From the NCBI GenBank assembly GCA_002361735.1, contig DETS01000016.1, positions 1-49,696 on the forward strand: a stretch of DNA of 49,696 nt, written 5' to 3'. The translations under genes were made by a program, and so were the position numbers. Position 1 is the stretch's first letter; every line of letters begins with the position of its first letter. The notes beneath the pieces were generated by a model. It did not search any database. It was not told the origin of the DNA and saw only the letters and a program-made list of their open reading frames with translations. Below, piece after piece: positions 16,907 to 25,614 of the stretch. This stretch comes from Lachnospiraceae bacterium UBA3282 (GTDB lineage: Bacteria; Bacillota; Clostridia; Lachnospirales; Lachnospiraceae).

Positions 16907-17929
16907 TTAATCGCTTTGCTGTTTGTTTGGGTGACTTTCCGTTTCTGTCTCCGTTGCCAAGCCGGTTTTGCCTGTTACATTGTCTGATAAACAGGAATTA
17001 TCATAATTCCCGAAATAAATATAGTTCTTTCCGCTCTGAACCAGATCCCGGTCGCTGTACTGCGCGCCCCATTGGTCTTTTTGGAGCAGGGGCGTATCGT
17101 AATTTCCGACGCAGATATAATTCATGCCGGTCTGCATAAAGCATTTGGCAAGATAGAGAAAGGGGATGAAAGCTGTCGGTTCGGCAAGTTCATAAGCAGT
17201 CACTTCTCCGTCTTCCAGTTCTAATTCCATGGAGCGCACAATCTGTTGTTCTTCCAGGGAGCTTAGCAATTCCTCCACGGTATCGCAGGGCATTTTCAGC
17301 TGCTTTGCGGCGGCTTCGGCTATGAAGTAACTGCGTTTCCGACAATGAAGGTATTCCAGCAATTCCAGACAACCCTGTTTAGATAAAAGGTCGAACAGAC
17401 GGCGGTATTCCTCTTTCGGCGCAAGCCATGCGGCATAACCGTCTTTCGGTTCCGGCCAGAGTGTGACAAACGACAGATCCTCGGCATGAATATCCAGCAT
17501 GATGCCACTTGCCGTCCTGAGCTGACTGAGCATCAGGCGGTTTAGCCTGTCGCCCGTATCGGGATGACAGGTTTCCAGATAACCCATCTCCGGCAGTCCG
17601 AGCCCGTCGTCCGGCAGATACTTGACGGTTGACCAGATTAAACGGCAAAGGCGGTCCAGCCGCTCCTTCTTCGGAAAGGAACACAGCCATCCGCCGACCG
17701 CATCTTCTATATCCACACGCTCGCTTCCTGCCCGCCCGAAAAGGGCGTCGATGGTAACGCCTAACGTATCGGCGATAGCGGGCAGTAACGTGATATCCGG
17801 GGCACCGCCGCACTCCCAGCGGCTTACCGCCTGCCCGCTGATGCCTACCGCTTCCCCCAATTCTTCCTGCGTCAGCCCGATGGCTTTGCGGAATTTGGAT
17901 ATTTGGATACCGACTAAGTGATCGTTCAT
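16907..17929 (-). CDS. XRE-family transcription regulator with a repeated GNYD motif
   Basis: The 340-residue protein begins with a classic helix-turn-helix domain (about 6-62: ISKFRKAIGLTQEELGEAVG, SGQAVSRWECGG). A central, unrecognised helical region follows, perhaps another winged-helix part near 205-245. The C-terminal tail holds two copies of a short motif, GMNYICVGNYD and GKNYIYFGNYD, about 32 residues apart, so a ligand or protein contact may be duplicated. GGAGGTCC lies about 8 bases before the ATG. A promoter lies at 17963-17991. It shares a transcript with the damaged ABC exporter, which it probably once regulated (inference). Confidence 0.8.
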   Translation of the reverse strand: MNDHLVGIQISKFRKAIGLTQEELGEAVGISGQAVSRWECGGAPDITLLPAIADTLGVTIDALFGRAGSERVDIEDAVGGWLCSFPKKERLDRLCRLIWSTVKYLPDDGLGLPEMGYLETCHPDTGDRLNRLMLSQLRTASGIMLDIHAEDLSFVTLWPEPKDGYAAWLAPKEEYRRLFDLLSKQGCLELLEYLHCRKRSYFIAEAAAKQLKMPCDTVEELLSSLEEQQIVRSMELELEDGEVTAYELAEPTAFIPFLYLAKCFMQTGMNYICVGNYDTPLLQKDQWGAQYSDRDLVQSGKNYIYFGNYDNSCLSDNVTGKTGLATETETESHPNKQQSD

Positions 17930-17962
17930 ATCGTAAGGACCTCCATATCAATGATAACTTGT

Positions 17963-17991
17963 ATTGTACTCCAAATAATAGTTGGACACAA
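17963..17991 (-). promoter_or_regulatory. Promoter of the XRE regulator gene
   Basis: Read on the minus strand, TTGTGT (17991-17986) and TACAAT (17968-17963) are 17 bases apart. The spacer holds the inverted repeat CCAA-N7-TTGG, a possible autoregulatory site. Confidence 0.6.
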
Positions 17992-18122
17992 GGGAGGTAC
18001 AGTTGCGTATGTTCAACTGATAATTGTTTTTGAAAACACTTAATTGGGCAATCGATACTTTTTTACAATTTGGAAACATTTTTGCGGTATACTTTTTGAG
18101 ATAGGGAAGGGAGTGAATAAAA

Positions 18123-18776
18123 TTGGCCAAAATACTGATCGTAGAGGATGAGCCTTCCATCAATGAACTAATTCGCAAAAATCTAAGTCTGACAGGGCAT
18201 CATTGTACGCAGGCCTTCGATGGGACGGCAGCGGTCACACTTTTGGGAAACGGAAAGTTTGATCTGCTGGTGCTGGATATCATGCTGCCCGGACTGGACG
18301 GTTATCAGGTGTTTGAGAAGGCATTCGGGACGCCGACTATTTTTCTGACCGCAAAAAGTGAATTGCCTGATAAATTAAAAGGGTTGGCTATGGGGGCGGA
18401 TGATTATCTGACAAAGCCTTTTCAAATGCTTGAGCTGGCGGCAAGAGTAGAGGCTGTCCTTCGGCGGACGAAAAAAACAGAGACGGAATTTGTGATGGGC
18501 GATCTCAAAGTTGATTTTGACAGGCATCAGATTTTCTTAAAGGGCACAGTCGTTGAGTGTACGCCCAAAGAATACGAACTGTTGGAGGTATTGATCAGGA
18601 ATCGCAATATTGCCCTTTCCAGAGAAAAGCTGTTGGAGTTGGTGTGGGGATGGGAGTTTGACGGCGGCACTCGTACTGTGGACGTCCACATTCAGAGACT
18701 GCGGCAGAAACTGCGTCTGGAAAACGAAATCAGAACCGTTTATAAGTTGGGGTATCGATTGGAGGTTCACGAATGA
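18123..18776 (+). CDS. OmpR/PhoB-family response regulator
   Basis: A 217-residue regulator. The receiver has E8-D9-E10, phospho-acceptor D52 (LLVLDIMLPG) and a LTKPF lysine. The winged helix covers about 125-217 and ends VDVHIQRLRQKL...VYKLGYRLEV. The start is TTG with AAGGGAG (18107-18113) 9 bases upstream. Its stop overlaps the kinase ATG by four bases. Upstream, TTTTACAA (18061) and TATACT (18088-18093) are the promoter candidates, with a long 20-base spacer that suggests control. A TTTTACAA also lies before the secreted-protein gene at 20289. Confidence 0.93.
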   Translation: MAKILIVEDEPSINELIRKNLSLTGHHCTQAFDGTAAVTLLGNGKFDLLVLDIMLPGLDGYQVFEKAFGTPTIFLTAKSELPDKLKGLAMGADDYLTKPFQMLELAARVEAVLRRTKKTETEFVMGDLKVDFDRHQIFLKGTVVECTPKEYELLEVLIRNRNIALSREKLLELVWGWEFDGGTRTVDVHIQRLRQKLRLENEIRTVYKLGYRLEVHE

Positions 18777-20176
18777 AAAAGAAGATTTTCTTTGCCACCC
18801 TCGTTCTTTTTACGGTATTACTGAATTCGATGATTCTGATCGTTTCCAATGTGATTTTAAAAGATAAGCTTTCTACTGCCCGTGAAAAATGTCTGGCGGA
18901 GCATTACGTGATTGCTTCGTCTCTGGTAGGGGATATGCAGGCGTTGGAGCAGCGGGGAAATCCTGTGGAGGAAAATATCGACAGTCTGATGCGTTTGTAT
19001 TCCCGATACTTGCAGGGAAAGGGCGGTGGGCTTGCGGTGTCGTTTTCAGGAGAATGGATTTATGAAAGTCCTGCAATCACGGTGGAGAAAAAAGGAATTT
19101 TCCCGCAGGACACAGGTCACAGTCAGGAAAGACTCGTATATCTGAAAAACAAAGATAACCCGATTCTTTGTGTGTATGGCAGTTTCCCCGCTCCATTTCA
19201 GGAGTACGGTCTTTTGTATCTTGGAGATTTAAGCGTCCCCATCCGTTCGTGGCGGCAGACGAAAAATATTCTTTTTCTGGCAGGCGCCGGAATCATGCTT
19301 GTAATGGCGTTTTTTCTTTCTTGGTTCCTGCATGTTATTTTTCGCCCCTTAAGGCAGATTTCCGTCACTTCCGCAGGGATTGCAAACGGAAATTACGGCA
19401 GCAGAATCCCGGTTCATGGAAAGGATGAAATTTCCGGTGTAGCGCGGCACTTTAATTTGATGGCAGAACAGGTGGAAATGCAGATCAAACTGCTTGCTGA
19501 GGCTGCAGAGCAGAAACAGCAGTTTATTGATAATTTTTCCCATGAACTGAGGATTCCGCTGACAGCGATTTACGGGTACGCCGAGTATATCCAAAAAGCA
19601 TCCGTATCGGAAGAAGAACGCTATGAATGTACGGAGTTTATCATGTCGGAGTGCGGCAGGCTCCGACATATGGCTTATCAACTCCTTGACATGGCATTGC
19701 TTCGGGAGGATGAGGGAAAGAGCGGAGATTGTTCCCTGAAAGCGCTTTTTGCGCAGTCGGAGAAAGTGATGCAGATGCGGGCGGCGGAAAAGGGCATAAG
19801 CCTGTCCTATGAACTGACTCAGGATTATGTTGTCAGAGGAAATGCAGGGCAGCTTCAGATGGTGATCGATAACCTGATTGACAATGCAATCAAGGCAAGT
19901 CAGACGGAAGGAGAAGTCAGAATTTTCGCCTATGCGGAGAAAACGCAGATTGTTGTGAAAGTGGAGGATCATGGGATCGGCATGGAACCGGAGCAGCTGT
20001 TTCATATCAGGGAGGCGTTTTATCGCGTGGATAAGGCGCGCAGCCGGACTGCCGGCGGAGCAGGGCTGGGGCTTGCAATCTGCGAGAAAATTATGCAGAT
20101 GCATCACGCCGGAATGACATTTCTTTCGGAACCCGGTAAAGGAACCGTTGTGAAACTGTCTTTTCCAATCAATTAA
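18773..20176 (+). CDS. Two-component sensor histidine kinase
   Basis: A 467-residue kinase. Membrane segments at about 5-27 and 165-190 enclose a sensory region of about 140 residues. A HAMP domain follows (FRPLRQISVTSAGIANGNY, about 190-240). HisKA has H257 in DNFSHELRIPL; HATPase has DNLIDNAIKAS, DHGIGM, FYRVD and GAGLGLAICEKI. It overlaps the preceding regulator gene by ATGA. With the downstream secreted protein it forms a probable three-gene signalling unit. The signal is unknown. Confidence 0.93.
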   Translation: MKKKIFFATLVLFTVLLNSMILIVSNVILKDKLSTAREKCLAEHYVIASSLVGDMQALEQRGNPVEENIDSLMRLYSRYLQGKGGGLAVSFSGEWIYESPAITVEKKGIFPQDTGHSQERLVYLKNKDNPILCVYGSFPAPFQEYGLLYLGDLSVPIRSWRQTKNILFLAGAGIMLVMAFFLSWFLHVIFRPLRQISVTSAGIANGNYGSRIPVHGKDEISGVARHFNLMAEQVEMQIKLLAEAAEQKQQFIDNFSHELRIPLTAIYGYAEYIQKASVSEEERYECTEFIMSECGRLRHMAYQLLDMALLREDEGKSGDCSLKALFAQSEKVMQMRAAEKGISLSYELTQDYVVRGNAGQLQMVIDNLIDNAIKASQTEGEVRIFAYAEKTQIVVKVEDHGIGMEPEQLFHIREAFYRVDKARSRTAGGAGLGLAICEKIMQMHHAGMTFLSEPGKGTVVKLSFPIN

Positions 20177-20288
20177 AATTTTCAGGTCACAAATTATTTT
20201 ACAAGTTCATAATAACTCAGATATTTTTTGGATACAAAAGCGTTTTATAGTGTACTTATCAAAGAAAACAACAGAAAGGAGATTCACT

Positions 20289-21209
20289 ATGAAACAGAAA
20301 AACATTTTAAAATTGGCAGCGGCAGCAATTGCCGTCATTGGCGCAGGCACGATTCTTTTTTATTCGGCATCGGAGGTGTCTCTGGCGGCGAATGAGGGAA
20401 AGGTGGAGAAGATAGCCACCACCTATCGAGTGCCGGACAGCTCGGAAGCGACATTGCCGGTGCAGGAGGAGAAGAAAGAAAAAAGGGAGGAGAAACAAGA
20501 AGAGAAACAAGAAGAGAAACAGGGAGAGAAGGGAAACGTAAATTATACGTTAAGTATGGACAGTCTGAATACCGGAACGCCGGCGGATACAGATTTAACG
20601 ATGGAGGAGGCGGCTGAAACAGGCGCAGGGTATTTGCAGAAGATATTCGGACTGGATCTGGAGGGCGCTTATGTATACATGAGTTATTATCCGGGGACGG
20701 AAACTTTTCCCCGCCCTTTCTGGTCGGCAGACGTTCTGTTTGAGAAAGAGCAGAAGCCGGAGAGTACGAGATGGACATATATGATAGATGCGGTGACGGG
20801 AGAACTTTTTACGATCAGCCATAGCAGACAGTTGGATGTAACGGTTTCGCTTGCCTATGATGCGGCTCTGGAAAAGGATTACAGTGTTTATGCGGAACTT
20901 GCAAAAAAGAAGGCGGAGGAATGTAATCTGCTGGACTGCCCCATAGACAGGGTAGAATACAATTGTCAGGGCTATGGCGGAAACGATCCGACAATCGCCA
21001 TAAATGTTATCGGAGAAAACGGAAAAATTGTCAATATGGATTTCTCGCGGTATGATCAGACGTTTTTAGGGTTTATTACGGATACTTCACGGAAAATAAG
21101 CGAATCCGCGCTTGAGAGTTTGGTCGGAGAAGTGGAGTCGGGTGATGCAAAGGACACACAGGATATTGAGGTCGATACAGTTACTTGGACAACGAGTATC
21201 ATAAAATAA
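20289..21209 (+). CDS. Exported protein with charged repeat, probable target of the adjacent two-component system
   Basis: A 306-residue protein. The N-terminus (KQKNILKLAAAAIAVIGAG...) is a signal peptide or membrane anchor. It is followed by a low-complexity Lys/Glu/Gln stretch (about 60-80) with repeated EEKQ units, then a globular domain (about 90-290). That domain is loosely PepSY-like in its pattern (LTMEEAAETGAGYLQ..., WTYMIDAVTGELFTIS), but I cannot assign it firmly. AAAGGAG sits 7 bases before ATG 20289. It lies 112 bases after the kinase. A TATAGT -10 (20246-20251) with poor -35 and nearby TCACAA-N6-TTACAA repeats suggests activation by the regulator at 18123. Confidence 0.75.
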   Translation: MKQKNILKLAAAAIAVIGAGTILFYSASEVSLAANEGKVEKIATTYRVPDSSEATLPVQEEKKEKREEKQEEKQEEKQGEKGNVNYTLSMDSLNTGTPADTDLTMEEAAETGAGYLQKIFGLDLEGAYVYMSYYPGTETFPRPFWSADVLFEKEQKPESTRWTYMIDAVTGELFTISHSRQLDVTVSLAYDAALEKDYSVYAELAKKKAEECNLLDCPIDRVEYNCQGYGGNDPTIAINVIGENGKIVNMDFSRYDQTFLGFITDTSRKISESALESLVGEVESGDAKDTQDIEVDTVTWTTSIIK

Positions 21210-21337
21210 TAATGGATACCTCTAAAACAGACTGCAGTTTCCGCCAAACACACGGATTCTGCAGCCTGTTAGGGTCATTTCAGGTTACATTTCGGCTTAT
21301 GCGCTATACGCCTCCCATAATAATGCAAATGATTTCT

Positions 21338-22114
21338 TTATAAGAGGCATTTTTCTAAGTAGGCGGCCACACCGTCCTCCTCATTGGAAAGGGTGATAAC
21401 ATCCGCAATGTCTTTGACTTCCTGAATGGCATTCCCCATTGCGACGCCGGTGCCGCACATTTTTAACATACCGATATCGGTATAATCGTCTCCAAAGGCA
21501 ATGATTTCTGCCACATCAACATGGCACGCTTCACATATTGCTAAGATTGCCTTTTCTTTTGTGATGCCGCTTTTTGTAAATTTATACCAATCGCCATCTG
21601 AAAATCGCTGGCTGTCAAGGTCTGCAAAATGGTCACACAACTTTTGCGCAAAGTGGGAATCGGGTATCTCAACGCATATTTTTAATGCTTCGTACGGAAA
21701 GTCCTTAAAATCGGTATAGATGCTGTCGCCCCAGCTTTTGTCCTGCTCCTTTGGATCGGTTTTATAATTCCAATAATGCGCATCTAAGGTGTCAACTGTG
21801 ATTTCACAATCCGTGCCGCATAGCTCTCTTGCGGATGCAATAAAGCTGTTTGTCTCTTTTATGGAAAAAGTGGAGGAGCATATGATTGTTTCGTTGATCC
21901 GTACCAGTGCCCCGCCGCTGGAAATCAGAATATTAGGCTTCATTTCTCTTAAGAAGTTCAGACAATTTTGTTCGCTTCTTGATGTTGAGATGCCGATCAA
22001 ATATCCGCATCTTCTACATTTAGATAATGTCTCCCAAGTATATTCCGATATGGTTTTGTCATCCCTTAATAAAGTGCCATCCAAATCAAAAAGTAATATC
22101 TTAGGGCTTTTCAT
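21338..22114 (-). CDS. Cof-type HAD-superfamily phosphatase
   Basis: A 258-residue cytoplasmic hydrolase of the Cof/YbjI group (HAD subclass IIB). Motif I is LLFDLDGTLL with nucleophile D10 and general acid D12. Motif II is GISTSR. The conserved Lys lies in TKSGITKEKAI, and motif III/IV is IIAFGDDYTDIGML. The family dephosphorylates sugar phosphates, flavin or similar small phosphates; the substrate cannot be read from the sequence. GGAGAGGAA precedes the ATG. It is divergent from the BlaI gene. The 129 bases after its stop contain only an imperfect 12-bp stem around CTGCAG (about 21226-21270). Confidence 0.92.
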   Translation of the reverse strand: MKSPKILLFDLDGTLLRDDKTISEYTWETLSKCRRCGYLIGISTSRSEQNCLNFLREMKPNILISSGGALVRINETIICSSTFSIKETNSFIASARELCGTDCEITVDTLDAHYWNYKTDPKEQDKSWGDSIYTDFKDFPYEALKICVEIPDSHFAQKLCDHFADLDSQRFSDGDWYKFTKSGITKEKAILAICEACHVDVAEIIAFGDDYTDIGMLKMCGTGVAMGNAIQEVKDIADVITLSNEEDGVAAYLEKCLL

Positions 22115-22240
22115 GATGTGTTCCTCTCCAAAATCAAATTTTTAAGATTATAGCACATTCCCCGGCGGATGTCATTGCAGAAATTGATGGATATTTCAGG
22201 CGTACCATGCAATTCCGGTATCAAAAATAAAAAGAATACC

Positions 22241-22269
22241 TTGACATTGGTATAACACGCTGTTATATT
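22241..22269 (+). promoter_or_regulatory. BlaI-type promoter with palindromic operator
   Basis: TTGACA (22241-22246) and TATATT (22264-22269) are 17 bases apart. Within them lies the perfect inverted repeat TATAACA-CGC-TGTTATA (22251-22267), overlapping the -10 box. A repressor bound here would exclude polymerase, the layout expected for autoregulation by the BlaI homologue just downstream. Confidence 0.8.
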
Positions 22270-22310
22270 ATATGTATAACGAGATGATATACATAAGAAA
22301 GGAAATACAT

Positions 22311-22688
22311 ATGCTGCAAAAACTATCCGACGCGGAACTGGAAATTATGAAGATCATTTGGGAAAATCCGGAGGAAACGACACTCTTTTCCTATCTTATG
22401 GAAGAACTGGCGGCGCGGGGAAAACCCTGCCAGAAAAACACGCTCATCGTTCTCTTATCCAGACTTGTCGGCAAGGGGTATCTGAGCGCGACGAAGATCG
22501 GGCGGCGCAATGAATATGTACCCCTTATTTCAGAGGCTGCGTATCAGACCGGACAGACCCGACATTTTATTGACAAGGTTTATGAGGGAAGTGTCAAGGG
22601 GCTGGTTACGAATCTGATCGCGGGAGATCTTCTCACCGAGGAGGAGTATGAGGAGCTGAAAGCGCTTTTGGAGGGAAGAAGGTTATGA
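22311..22688 (+). CDS. BlaI/MecI-family transcriptional repressor
   Basis: A 125-residue winged-helix repressor. The N-terminus LSDAELEIMKIIWE is the family signature. The recognition region NTLIVLLSRLVGKGYLSATKIGRRNEYVPLI follows in the usual place (shown here as its parts NTLIVLLSRL and KGYL). The C-terminal helices carry the dimer and cleavage region. ATG 22311 has AAAGGA 7 bases upstream. It overlaps the BlaR1-like gene by four bases (ATGA). In the known system the sensor protease inactivates the repressor when a cell-wall antibiotic binds. No beta-lactamase gene is next to this pair. Confidence 0.93.
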   Translation: MLQKLSDAELEIMKIIWENPEETTLFSYLMEELAARGKPCQKNTLIVLLSRLVGKGYLSATKIGRRNEYVPLISEAAYQTGQTRHFIDKVYEGSVKGLVTNLIAGDLLTEEEYEELKALLEGRRL

Positions 22689-24850
22689 ATCTTATTTTTC
22701 AGACAGTTTTATCTATGTCCTTCTCTGGGACGCTTCTGATATTGGCACTGCTTCTTGGTGAGCGGCTCTGGAAAAGGAAACTTAGCAGACAGTGGCAGTA
22801 TTATATCTGGCTGGTCGTCCTGTTGCGGCTGTTCCTTCCCTTTGGTCCGGAGGCAAGCCTGATGGCGCGGGCGGAGCAGACGGCGGAACGCATGATGATA
22901 CAAAGGACAGAGAGGGCGCGGGAAGCATATTCGACGGAGGAGAGTACCGAAGAAAGACAAGAGCAACGTTTAGGGGAAGATGAAATTTTTTATGGAAAGG
23001 AAAGCGCGACGGTTTCTGATCCACAGGCATCAGGAAGCAACTTGAGGGATGGGGAAGCACATTGGAAGGACAGTGCTTTTCTTGCGAATGGATCGCCTGT
23101 TGCAAAAGTGGCGGATACTGCATGGAAATATCTCTGGATCATCTGGTTGGCGGCAGCATTTGCAATCCTGCTCCGAAAGATAACCGTTTACCGGAGTTAT
23201 ACCAGATATGTGACAGTCGGGGCGGAGCCGGTAAACGACACTGCACTTTTAGACCGGCTTGCGGTGACGGCGCAGGAGATGAGAATTGGCAGCCCCATGG
23301 AACTGCGCGTAAATCCGCTTGTGGCGTCGCCGATGCTTGTGGGATATTTCCATCCCTGCATCGTATTGCCGCGTGAGGATGTTTCAACAAAGGAATTTCA
23401 GTATATCGCCATGCACGAATTGACGCATTACAAGCGCAGGGATATTGTTTATAAATGGATGGTACAGCTTGCGGTCTGCCTGCACTGGTTTAATCCGCTT
23501 GTCTATGTGATGAGACGGGAGATCGAGAAAGCCTGCGAGTTTGCCTGTGACGAGGCGGTGATACGAAGGACGGGTTATGACCGGGCTAAGGATTACGGAG
23601 AAACATTGCTGGGCGCGATGGCGGCAGGCGGAGCGAATCGGAAGCCTTTTGCTGCCGTTACCATGAGCGCCAATAAGGAACTTTTGAAAGAGAGGCTGGG
23701 AGTAATCATGGATGGTGGAAAGAGAACGAAGAAGGCGGGAATCATGGCGGCAGGATTGACGGTGGGTATCGTGCTGGGAACGATTTTTATCGGGGTATTC
23801 CCAACGGTGGCGGCGGAGACGGACAGGGTAGAAATCAAAAGAAAGGCGGAAACAGTTGATGTGTCGGAAGCGGATGCCCAAAATGGAACTTTATTTCGGG
23901 AGAGAGAAGATGTCGTCATAGAGAAAAAGGTGGAGGGAGAATCGCAAATAGCCAAAGCGGAGGATTTAGAAAAGTATTACAAGGGGCGCAGTCTCCCCAT
24001 GTTTCATATCGCATTTGGAAAATTGGCTGAGAAAGAACAGGAAGCGTGGCTTGACAGGATCTATGCGGACGGAGAGATCGATTTCTTTTCTGTCAGCGTG
24101 TGGCAGCTTGACGCAGACAGTCCGCTGATACAGTCTTTTGCGGAGAAGTTCTATGAGGAGGACGATATTGCTTTTTTCTCGGTTCTGGCGAATCAAATGG
24201 ACGAGGAGACGTTGGAAAAATGGCTGGACCTGGCGCTTGCGGATGAGAAGTGGAATTTCCAGTCGATGCTCTATCATGAGTTGGAGCGGGATGACGAGCT
24301 GGACGCTTTGGAAAAAGCAAAGGAGGAGGAACGGCTTGCGCAGTATCGGGCGGTAGGGGTTACATGGAACGGGAAAAACTGTTATTATGAGGGGCAGCTT
24401 GTCCATATTTTTCTGGATATCCATATGCCGAACCAATCCTTTTATACGCTGGACATGAACCCGGCAGGCACGGTCAATATTAAGATCATCCGCGCGCAGG
24501 ATGGCAAGATTACGGGCGTTACTTACATGACGGAGGCGGAGGTAGAGGAGCTGTTTGAAGATAAGTATGAGGAGGGAGAGAAGGACAGTGAAGCGGAGGC
24601 AGATGAACTGGAGAACGAGGACTTTCCACGGAAAATGATTGTGAGTATGCCTGTGTGCAGGATCAGAGAGGGCGCCGGGGAGGAGTTTCCGGTGATTGGA
24701 CTGTTGGGAGAAGGAGAGAATGTCACGGTTCTTGGAAAAAAAGAAGGGATCGATGGACGGATGTGGTATCTGTTGGATCAGGAGTCACTGCCGGGGCAGC
24801 TTGATCCTTCTGTGAAGGAGTGCTATATCAGGGCGGATTTACTCACATAA
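22685..24850 (+). CDS. BlaR1/MecR1-type M56 metalloprotease with C-terminal SH3b domain
   Basis: A 721-residue membrane protease. Membrane segments are at about 5-24, 36-53, 145-165 and 355-377. The zinc site H244-E-L-T-H248 lies in a cytoplasmic loop, with the third ligand region EKACEFACDEAV about 35 residues on. The penicillin-binding sensor domain of true BlaR1 is absent. Instead the extracellular part has an acidic region with a repeated YADGEIDFFSVSVWQL-like pattern (about 445-540), then an SH3b domain (about 650-720, VCRIREGAGEEFPVIGLLGEG). It partners the BlaI homologue upstream. The sensed ligand is probably wall-related, an inference from the SH3b domain. Confidence 0.85.
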   Translation: MNLIFQTVLSMSFSGTLLILALLLGERLWKRKLSRQWQYYIWLVVLLRLFLPFGPEASLMARAEQTAERMMIQRTERAREAYSTEESTEERQEQRLGEDEIFYGKESATVSDPQASGSNLRDGEAHWKDSAFLANGSPVAKVADTAWKYLWIIWLAAAFAILLRKITVYRSYTRYVTVGAEPVNDTALLDRLAVTAQEMRIGSPMELRVNPLVASPMLVGYFHPCIVLPREDVSTKEFQYIAMHELTHYKRRDIVYKWMVQLAVCLHWFNPLVYVMRREIEKACEFACDEAVIRRTGYDRAKDYGETLLGAMAAGGANRKPFAAVTMSANKELLKERLGVIMDGGKRTKKAGIMAAGLTVGIVLGTIFIGVFPTVAAETDRVEIKRKAETVDVSEADAQNGTLFREREDVVIEKKVEGESQIAKAEDLEKYYKGRSLPMFHIAFGKLAEKEQEAWLDRIYADGEIDFFSVSVWQLDADSPLIQSFAEKFYEEDDIAFFSVLANQMDEETLEKWLDLALADEKWNFQSMLYHELERDDELDALEKAKEEERLAQYRAVGVTWNGKNCYYEGQLVHIFLDIHMPNQSFYTLDMNPAGTVNIKIIRAQDGKITGVTYMTEAEVEELFEDKYEEGEKDSEAEADELENEDFPRKMIVSMPVCRIREGAGEEFPVIGLLGEGENVTVLGKKEGIDGRMWYLLDQESLPGQLDPSVKECYIRADLLT

Positions 24851-24878
24851 ATTTTGAACAGCTGGCATATACTAAAGC

Positions 24879-24915
24879 GTACACAGTTGACACTGTGTAC
24901 ACTTTTTGCTATGAT
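24879..24915 (+). promoter_or_regulatory. Promoter and palindromic operator of a toxin-antitoxin pair
   Basis: Consensus TTGACA (24887-24892) and TATGAT (24910-24915) have a 17-base spacer. The -35 box is the exact loop of a perfect inverted repeat, GTACACAG (24879-24886) and CTGTGTAC (24893-24900). Autorepression by the antitoxin is the natural reading. Confidence 0.85.
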
Positions 24916-24940
24916 GGAGGTATCAAAGGAGATGAGAGAT

Positions 24941-25366
24941 ATGCTGCTGGAACAAGCTACAAATGTAAGAAAAGAATGGAGCACAGTCTGTGACAGTGTT
25001 ATTCATGAAAAACCAAAATTTATAAAACGTATTAGGGATAAAATGTGGCTTTCCAATTTGGAAACAATATCGGAGCTTTTGGAAGCATATTATTTTACTG
25101 CCATCAAATATATGGAAGATGATGGTTCTGTAACAGTATCTCTGAATGAAATTGACCTTGTAGAAAATGGAAAAGATGAACAGGAAGCGCGTCTGAATCT
25201 GGGCAAGGCTATATTAGAATATTCTTTCGACTATTACAGTGAATACGAAATGTATTCTCGCAGTCCCAATCGAAAGAAGCATATTCCTTACATCTTTAAA
25301 GCATTGATCATAGACGATCCGAAAAAGATAGGAGATATGTTGCAATGCCAAAATGGAAAGAACTAA
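24941..25366 (+). CDS. Probable antitoxin of a HicA-like pair
   Basis: A 141-residue soluble protein. The N-terminal third is helical. The middle DGSVTVSLNEIDLVENGKDEQEA (in parts: DGSVTVSLNEIDL, NGKDEQEARLNLGKAILEY) resembles the beta-beta-alpha core of small antitoxins. The C-terminus has SPNRKKHIPYIFKALII. I recall this arrangement upstream of HicA-like genes in Firmicutes but have no family name for it. ATG 24941 is used because the -10 box ends at 24915 and AAAGGAG (24925-24931) is 9 bases upstream; the longer frame from 24854 begins before the promoter. It overlaps the toxin gene by 22 bases. Confidence 0.7.
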   Translation: MLLEQATNVRKEWSTVCDSVIHEKPKFIKRIRDKMWLSNLETISELLEAYYFTAIKYMEDDGSVTVSLNEIDLVENGKDEQEARLNLGKAILEYSFDYYSEYEMYSRSPNRKKHIPYIFKALIIDDPKKIGDMLQCQNGKN

Positions 25367-25563
25367 AGAGATTCTGCGATAGGGATGGATGGGAATTATA
25401 TAAAGATACAGATCACTATTTCTATCGCAAAGTGGATGATGATGGCAATATCAAGTTAACTAAAGTGTCAAAAGGTTCAGGAGAAATTCATCCCCATATG
25501 TGGCGGGAAATATTGAAGAAACAGTTACAGGTTACGCAAGAATATTTTAACAGTAAAATATGA
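25345..25563 (+). CDS. HicA-like mRNA interferase toxin
   Basis: A 72-residue basic protein with the small double-stranded-RNA-binding-like fold of HicA. The family pattern is visible as WKELKRFCDRDGWELYK, then DHYFYRK (where HicA has its catalytic His, in SHxxY/F), VSKGSGEIHPHMWREILKKQL. HicA toxins cut mRNA and are neutralised by the partner gene, here overlapping upstream. Length is typical. It is a divergent member, and the expected G-S-H is T-D-H, so activity is uncertain. Confidence 0.7.
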   Translation: MPKWKELKRFCDRDGWELYKDTDHYFYRKVDDDGNIKLTKVSKGSGEIHPHMWREILKKQLQVTQEYFNSKI

Positions 25564-25614
25564 GAGTAGGGCAAAGGTATGAAAGCGGCGGTTTTGCCAA
25601 CTGGGGAGAACGAT

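Noticed and set aside
21209..21290. Stem around CTGCAG after the exported-protein gene as a terminator
   Set aside because: It has one mismatch, a 20-base loop and no T-run.
24854..24940. Longer antitoxin start at 24854
   Set aside because: It would begin upstream of the -35 and -10 boxes of its own promoter.
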